DNA of 64,000 nt from Candidatus Nitrosotalea sinensis (GTDB lineage Archaea; Thermoproteota; Nitrososphaeria; Nitrososphaerales; Nitrosopumilaceae): positions 653,561-717,560 of the forward strand of contig NZ_FRFC01000003.1 of the NCBI RefSeq assembly GCF_900143675.1. The letters run 5' to 3'. Below the pieces are notes generated by a model that was not told the origin of the DNA, made no database searches, and saw nothing but the letters and a program-made list of their open reading frames with translations. Each line of letters opens with the position of its first letter. Within the stretch, counting starts at the first letter, position 1. This document shows positions 59,640 to 64,000 of this stretch, one piece after another. The translations under genes were made by a program, and so were the position numbers.

Positions 59640-59705
59640 GAATTCTCATGTGGAATCAAAATTATTAAAATTTTGTACTGTGATGAATTACTGTGATATC
59701 TTGAA

Positions 59706-59990
59706 CTATTCTGGCGGGTTTTGTAAAAACACATTGCAGACAAGCCTGTCTGTCTTGGAGTCTCGATACTGGACATTGCATGTGACAAATTTTCCCTTTA
59801 GCACTCGCTCTAGATCGGCTAGTGTTTTTTCTTCATATTGGGGTTCGTCAGGATTGTCCACCTTGGCTATCTCTATTCGCTCTGTTTTACCATATTCTTC
59901 CTTGTTGTCCTTACGAAAGTGGGTCACTGCCATCTCAAAGATGTTGCCTGAAAGGCATGATATCACAGGACCTCCTATGCCGTCTCCCAT
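59706..59990 (-). CDS. small hypothetical protein
   Basis: A 94-residue protein with two Cys (ISCLSGN, VTCNVQYRDSKTDRLVCN), beta-rich in the second half. ATG at 59990. It is upstream of, and in the same direction as, the radical SAM gene, about 66 bases apart. It could be a partner, but there is no leader or core peptide signature. Family not recognised. Confidence 0.5.
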   Translation of the reverse strand: MGDGIGGPVISCLSGNIFEMAVTHFRKDNKEEYGKTERIEIAKVDNPDEPQYEEKTLADLERVLKGKFVTCNVQYRDSKTDRLVCNVFLQNPPE

Positions 59991-60158
59991 ATTGTTCCAC
60001 TACCTGGACCATAATTAATTGTGCCTAGATCTGGTGCCTATCTAGGAACAATCCAACATTTTTGTTGCAAATTTGTATTGAATTGATAAATAATTTTTCA
60101 GAGACTGTACATCCATGAACAAAGAACACAACCAAAACAAACAGGGAGTCAATATACA

Positions 60159-60290
60159 ATGACTGACTCTACAATGCTGGCAAAGGGTCTGGACTATGCA
60201 GTCCAGATAATGCAATGGGTAGATGGAAAAGAACACCTATTGGCAATGGGAAAAATCCTACTCTGCACTTTGTTCCTAGGAGGACCGTGA
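60159..60290 (+). CDS. possible 43-residue leader-type membrane peptide
   Basis: A short frame (ATG at 60159) with a helical part (MLAKGLDYAVQIMQWVDGKE) and a hydrophobic end (AMGKILLCTLFLGGP). Its stop is one base before the ATG of the coiled-coil gene at 60292, so they would be coupled. It could be a small membrane protein or a chance frame. Confidence 0.35.
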   Translation: MTDSTMLAKGLDYAVQIMQWVDGKEHLLAMGKILLCTLFLGGP

Positions 60291-60291
60291 A

Positions 60292-60708
60292 ATGCTTCAA
60301 GAAAAAGCAGGCAAGATTCATGAAATCAAGGATACAGTTACTGGTGCAGTAGAGATAATGAAGCAGATAAGGGCACCTGAGATGCAAGATTCTCTTGGAA
60401 AGATAATGACAACAGGAACTATTGTAAAACAAATCATTGAGGATCTTAAAACTCCAGAAATGGTAAAAAACATTGAAAATCTCCGTGTTATCACTGAGAA
60501 TATCAACGAGGCCTCAACCAAGATACAAGACACTGTAAAAATGCTAGATGAAAGCGGCATGATACAGGAAACAAGAATCATGGTAAAATCAGCAAAAAAC
60601 ATCATGAATCTAGTTGGCGTTGCAAGCAAGGACGTCAAAGAAGTAAACACTGCTGTAAAAACAATATTTAGGTCAGTCCAGGTTCTGGTAAGTGACCTAA
60701 AACACTAG
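60292..60708 (+). CDS. coiled-coil protein
   Basis: A 138-residue protein of long amphipathic helices with a heptad pattern (DTVTGAVEIMKQIRAPEMQD, NLRVITENINEASTKIQDTV, MVKSAKNIMNLVGVASKDVK). It resembles the HAMP- or chemotaxis-receptor-type helical signalling stretches, but no such domain was confirmed. Cytoplasmic; function unknown. Confidence 0.55.
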   Translation: MLQEKAGKIHEIKDTVTGAVEIMKQIRAPEMQDSLGKIMTTGTIVKQIIEDLKTPEMVKNIENLRVITENINEASTKIQDTVKMLDESGMIQETRIMVKSAKNIMNLVGVASKDVKEVNTAVKTIFRSVQVLVSDLKH

Positions 60709-60745
60709 TCAAAATTTCTAATATTATACAATGACATGTAATGTA

Positions 60746-60883
60746 TTATCTTCTAATTATCTCCCATTCATGTTTGCAATCTTCACACAAAAAATAGTAA
60801 TGCATGCCGTCACTTTTTTCAATTGGGTCCATGTATTGCCCTATATTTTTTGATAGACATTCAAGACATTCTGATTCATTCAT
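60746..60883 (-). CDS. 45-residue zinc-ribbon microprotein
   Basis: An ATG at 60883 opens a 45-residue frame with two Cys pairs (ESECLECLSKNIG and FLCEDCKHEW) 26 residues apart, a zinc-ribbon layout. The end HEWEIIRR is basic. Such one-ribbon proteins are common in thaumarchaea; the RNA polymerase-like or adaptor role is unknown. Confidence 0.55.
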   Translation of the reverse strand: MNESECLECLSKNIGQYMDPIEKSDGMHYYFLCEDCKHEWEIIRR

Positions 60884-61028
60884 TTCATTTTGTTTGTCAT
60901 ACTAGAGTTAATATTCTGATGTGGCGTGGATTAGTCCTCTATCTTGTATCTTGGGGTCGTTTTTATAGCTCATATGAGGATTTTGTTTCATGTTTAGATG
61001 CTTTTCATCTGATTGTAGGGCAAGAATC

Positions 61029-61259
61029 ATGCGTGGTACAAAATGTCTCAAATGTGGTCTAGATAACTCACGTGAAGCAGGAAGAATCGGACTTGAGATT
61101 CTTGATGAGCGAGGAATAGAAGAGCTTGATGATTTTATGTTGATTCATTTTCCTGATGAGAACAAGCGAAAAAAACTCAGGCATATGATGCTCCAGATAA
61201 ACTATCAAGAGAACAGAGAGAAAAAGTATGATGCATCAAACAAGCATAAGAGGCATTAA
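61029..61259 (+). CDS. small Cys-containing charged protein
   Basis: A 76-residue protein from the ATG at 61029, with one C-x2-C (GTKCLKCGLDN) and charged helices after it (EELDDFMLIHFPDENKRKKL, REKKYDASNKHKRH). It may bind zinc as half of a ribbon. Family not recognised. Confidence 0.5.
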   Translation: MRGTKCLKCGLDNSREAGRIGLEILDERGIEELDDFMLIHFPDENKRKKLRHMMLQINYQENREKKYDASNKHKRH

Positions 61260-61338
61260 TTTCTAAAACTGGTTCCTATTAGACCCGGTATGCGATAATT
61301 AAAAAAATGTTTATACCTAATTTTGAATAGTGTAGGAT

Positions 61339-61524
61339 ATGGACAGTCAAATAGATGGATTGAAAAAGAAATTAAAAAAGAACAATGATGATGCACTGGA
61401 TTTTGTACAAAAACTCGAATCTACAATGACTGAATTTGAAAAGACCGGAAACCTGTCTGAAAGTTTTAACGAGCTAAAAAAGGCCGTATTTGAATACAAG
61501 GACAAGATAATCAAGCAGATTTGA
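61339..61524 (+). CDS. small charged coiled-coil protein
   Basis: A 61-residue helical protein (DGLKKKLKKNNDDALDFVQK, FNELKKAVFEYKDKIIKQI), no Cys. A dimeric or coiled-coil adaptor is plausible. A TATA-like TTTATACC lies about 30 bases upstream of the ATG at 61339. Confidence 0.5.
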   Translation: MDSQIDGLKKKLKKNNDDALDFVQKLESTMTEFEKTGNLSESFNELKKAVFEYKDKIIKQI

Positions 61525-61575
61525 TTGCAATGCCCCTACAGGCAATTATTTAACGGTAGGGATTGTACTAGTCTC

Positions 61576-61797
61576 ATGAAACCCTTCTCAAAGATATTGA
61601 TAATTGACACAACTGTCTTGATTGGCTGCTTTTTCCTTATATGGCATCTTGCTACTGGTTCTGATTTTTTAATTCCTTCAATTCATAATGATTATCTAAA
61701 ATCTCTGCCTCTGGCATTGATGTATACAGCATTGGTTGGAATCTTGATTGTTCTTGGAACGGTATTGTTGTTTTTACCAAAAATGAGAAAAAAATGA
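61576..61797 (+). CDS. small two-helix membrane protein
   Basis: A 73-residue protein from the ATG at 61576 with helices at about 7-26 and 47-66 and a short Lys/Arg end. It follows the coiled-coil gene by about 51 bases. The family was not recognised. Confidence 0.55.
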   Translation: MKPFSKILIIDTTVLIGCFFLIWHLATGSDFLIPSIHNDYLKSLPLALMYTALVGILIVLGTVLLFLPKMRKK

Positions 61798-62253
61798 AAA
61801 CCTGTAGTAAAATCAAGAAACTACTATTCTAAAATGCAATAAATTCTTTAAAAAATAAAAATCTAGAGATGTATCCATCACAAGTTTTTGGAGTTGATCA
61901 TAATTTACAAGTCTATTTTTCTGCCCTTAACAAGGAATACATCAATACTCCTCCTGATATTACAAGAGATACAACAAATGTTACCAGTATCCAGTCCATC
62001 TGGTGCTAGAGTTAGAAGATTTGTTTCTCAATTTTTTCATATTTTTGTTTATGTGATGCTAAAAACCAAAAAATGAGAATCCACATAATTGTTTTATAGT
62101 ACAGTAAATCCCGTACGTGGAATAAAAAGCTGCTAGAAAAATTGCGGTATATTGGTACAAAACTAATAATTTCATGTTTCCAAAATGTACCTGATTTCTA
62201 TTTAGATCATGTTTTTATAACACTGGTTTGGCACAGAGTACAGGTTTAAGAAT
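61798..62253. other. 456-base stretch with no confident gene
   Basis: AT-rich DNA between the small membrane protein gene and the large secreted protein gene. It holds the tiny minus-strand frame at 61913-61999, a possible TATA box TTTTTATAAC at 62211-62220 for the gene at 62254, and GGTATATTGGTACAA (about 62143-62157), a TGGTA-type word like those near 16.5 kb. A plus-strand frame at 61888-62076 has an unlikely composition and was rejected. Confidence 0.5.
61913..61999 (-). CDS. possible 28-residue single-span membrane peptide
   Basis: From an ATG at 61999: MDWILVTFVVSLVISGGVLM, then a short basic/acidic end (YSLLRAEK). This is a clean transmembrane helix with charged tail in an otherwise empty region, typical of very small membrane subunits. 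Too short to exclude chance. Confidence 0.35.
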   Translation of the reverse strand: MDWILVTFVVSLVISGGVLMYSLLRAEK

Positions 62254-64000
62254 TTGGGAAAAACTTTCTTTTCTAAAGTGATTGTAGTTCTGTTTGCAAC
62301 ACTTGTCATGATTACGATGATTCCACCGTATCAAAATGCAGCGGCTACTGGACAAACTTTTACAATCAACAGTGTATCACAATGTACTTCAACATCAGAT
62401 TATACTACTGACACCAGCAATGGTTGTACTATCAATAATCTCAATCTTCAACCTGGTGATACCCTCAATATTGGATTCCAGAGCGTTGCAGTTAATCTGG
62501 GAACAGACGGAATAAACTCTGGTACAATAAACATCTCATCACTTTCATTAATGAGCACTAATGGACATGCCCTGACTAATAACGGAGTCATCAACATTTC
62601 AGGTGGTGTCTTTGTTTCTTCTTGGGATAATTTCCTTCATGCTGGAAATCTGATAAATAACGGGCTGATTCAGGTTACATCCGGAGGCCAACTGCAGACA
62701 GATGGCGGTGGACTCACAGACAATGGCCAGATAACTATTGACGGCAGTGCACACAGCGGGCTATTTGAGGATGTCCCACAGGGTGTACAAGGTGCTGCCA
62801 CTGATACTATAACCAATGGCGGTTCAATAACAAGCGCAGGCGAGATTCAGGTTTATGCAATTTCAGTCCAACCGGGTGGAACCCTCAGCACTACAAATGT
62901 AGTCAATGCATATGGTTTCTTGTCAAATTCTGGTACATTTACTACTACTAGTCAGATCTTTACAGACACTTTCAATAACAACGGCCACTTGACGCTTACA
63001 AGCTCTAGTCTAATAGATGCACGCTTTTTCAATAATAACAATGGCGGCGTCGTTGACAACTCTTCTCCCCAGTTTAACATTGGTTCAGGAAATTCAAATG
63101 AGGCCTCTGGAACATTTGTCAATAATGGCGGTGGCACAGTAAATAACCATGGCGCTATGAACATGTTTGGAGGCATCAACAATTCCGGTCTTTTGAGAAA
63201 CTATGGTTCTTTTACAGTTGACTCTTATGGACAACCAATTTACAATCCAGGTACAATAATTGCTGAATGTGGCAGCACTCCAATCAGTGATATCATAAAT
63301 GGCATCCAGCAGATCTTTCCAAATGGCATCACCAATGGATGCGTACCACCAACTCTGACTATATCTTCTCCAGCAAACAATGCAAATCTCAATGCAAACA
63401 CTTTGACAGTTTCTGGAACTGCATCTGCAGCTTTTCCGATAACAACCATAACATGGTCTGTTGATAACGGACAGATAATAACTGCATCAGGAACTACATC
63501 TTGGTCATTTTCTACTGGTCAGCTTGCTGATGGAACACATACTATCATGGTGACCGCAACAGACAACAATGGAAACACTGCCACCAAGTCTGTTTCAGTT
63601 ACAATTGATACTGACTTGCCATCAATAACCGTACCATCTCCAATAACAGCTCAAGCCACAGGCCCACATGGCGCTGTCGTGACTTATACTGCAACAGGAA
63701 GCGATAATCCTGACGGCCCAATCACACCCGTATGTGCTCCAGCATCAGGCTCTACATTTGCACTTGGCTCTACAACTGTCAACTGTTCAGTGACTGATAA
63801 GGCAGGAAACATAGCTCATACATCATTTCAAGTCACAGTCCAGGACACTATATCTCCAACACTAAAACTGCCGGCTAATATTACACAAGAAGCAACAGGC
63901 CCATCTGGTGCCCCTGTAACATTCTCTGCTACTGCAACTGACATTGTTGACGGTACAGACCCAGTAACATGCACTCCGGCATCAGGCTCTACATTTGCAC
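62254..64000 (+). CDS. large secreted HYR/beta-helix repeat protein, partial
   Basis: At least 582 residues, still open at the window end. A TTG at 62254 gives a signal peptide (about 30 residues, cleavage near NAAA). Residues about 35-350 are Asn/Gly/Thr-rich beta-helix-like repeats (GVINISGGVFVS, GLIQVTSGGQLQTDG, VNNGGGTVNNHGAMNMFGGI). Then one Ig-like domain (about 365-450) and at least two HYR domains (APASGSTFALGSTTVNCSVT), whose DNA repeats closely at about 63741 and 63977. GC content appears higher than its surroundings. A surface adhesin is likely. No sorting tail visible. Confidence 0.78.
   Translation, partial: MGKTFFSKVIVVLFATLVMITMIPPYQNAAATGQTFTINSVSQCTSTSDYTTDTSNGCTINNLNLQPGDTLNIGFQSVAVNLGTDGINSGTINISSLSLMSTNGHALTNNGVINISGGVFVSSWDNFLHAGNLINNGLIQVTSGGQLQTDGGGLTDNGQITIDGSAHSGLFEDVPQGVQGAATDTITNGGSITSAGEIQVYAISVQPGGTLSTTNVVNAYGFLSNSGTFTTTSQIFTDTFNNNGHLTLTSSSLIDARFFNNNNGGVVDNSSPQFNIGSGNSNEASGTFVNNGGGTVNNHGAMNMFGGINNSGLLRNYGSFTVDSYGQPIYNPGTIIAECGSTPISDIINGIQQIFPNGITNGCVPPTLTISSPANNANLNANTLTVSGTASAAFPITTITWSVDNGQIITASGTTSWSFSTGQLADGTHTIMVTATDNNGNTATKSVSVTIDTDLPSITVPSPITAQATGPHGAVVTYTATGSDNPDGPITPVCAPASGSTFALGSTTVNCSVTDKAGNIAHTSFQVTVQDTISPTLKLPANITQEATGPSGAPVTFSATATDIVDGTDPVTCTPASGSTFA

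Noticed and set aside
58166..60432. Overlapping minus-strand frames opposite 58184-58432 and 60292-60708
   Set aside because: They are antisense to genes with clear composition, have Cys/Ser/Leu-rich random-looking sequence and no plausible starts.
1..64000. CRISPR arrays, insertion sequences, integrases, tRNA genes
   Set aside because: Reading both strands showed no spaced direct repeats of CRISPR type, no transposase or integrase motifs and no tRNA T-loop pattern.

Overview
The window looks like the chromosome of an ammonia-oxidising thaumarchaeon (Nitrososphaeria). Archaeal information genes are present (TATA-binding protein, archaeal EF-2, 20S proteasome subunits). Many starts are TTG, GTG or ATG with a TATA box about 25-30 bases upstream and no ribosome binding site, which suggests leaderless transcripts. 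There is an Amt transporter, futalosine-type menaquinone genes, many exported copper-type proteins and several PEF-CTERM surface proteins. The DNA is AT-rich. A polyhydroxyalkanoate (PHA) locus fits soil lineages (Nitrososphaera- or Nitrosotalea-like) better than marine Nitrosopumilus; that placement is inference. No rRNA, recognisable tRNA, CRISPR array, transposase or amo gene was seen.

Layout. 1-5.2 kb: PHA storage locus (alpha/beta hydrolase, two phasin-like proteins, PhaE, PhaC, a phasin-AbrB fusion resembling PhaR) followed by an aldehyde dehydrogenase. 5.2-13.7 kb: PAP2 phosphatase, nitroreductase, flavin/F420 split-barrel protein, ammonium transporter, small zinc-finger and membrane proteins, a membrane-anchored wHTH regulator, a SIMPL protein, a stand-alone Lrp/AsnC effector domain and a radical SAM enzyme. 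13.7-24.2 kb: cell-envelope and metal region with a PEF-CTERM protein, a double-wHTH regulator with a membrane partner, a 971-residue CopC-CopD-beta-propeller fusion, exported proteins whose predicted mature N-terminus is histidine, a Met-rich anchored protein, a universal stress protein, DUF302 and a Ni/Co permease. A family of TGGTAT/C dyads sits in its promoters. 24.3-35.7 kb: regulators, a proteasome alpha/beta pair, hypothetical proteins, MscS, HAD phosphatase, TPR protein and a MarR-regulated exported block.

35.7-47.5 kb: MsrA, a candidate structured RNA (about 36.57-36.69 kb), a second beta-propeller, TBP, a sodium:solute symporter with its DUF3311 partner, a LigD-type 3'-phosphoesterase, a tandem SagB-like oxidoreductase, an Asp-box PEFG-CTERM protein, a methylmalonyl-CoA epimerase-like protein and MqnE. 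47.5-51.7 kb: a TRASH-domain regulator divergent from the copper ATPase CopA, then MqnD. 51.9-62 kb: EF-2 and many small zinc-ribbon, zinc-finger and membrane proteins, plus a second radical SAM enzyme. From 62.25 kb to the edge runs a large secreted protein with beta-helix-like and HYR repeats.

Working together. The PHA genes form a storage module that could draw hydroxyacyl-CoA from the thaumarchaeal 3-hydroxypropionate/4-hydroxybutyrate cycle. CopA, its TRASH regulator, CopC/CopD and the Met/His-rich exported proteins suggest intensive copper handling. MqnE and MqnD are two steps of one quinone pathway.
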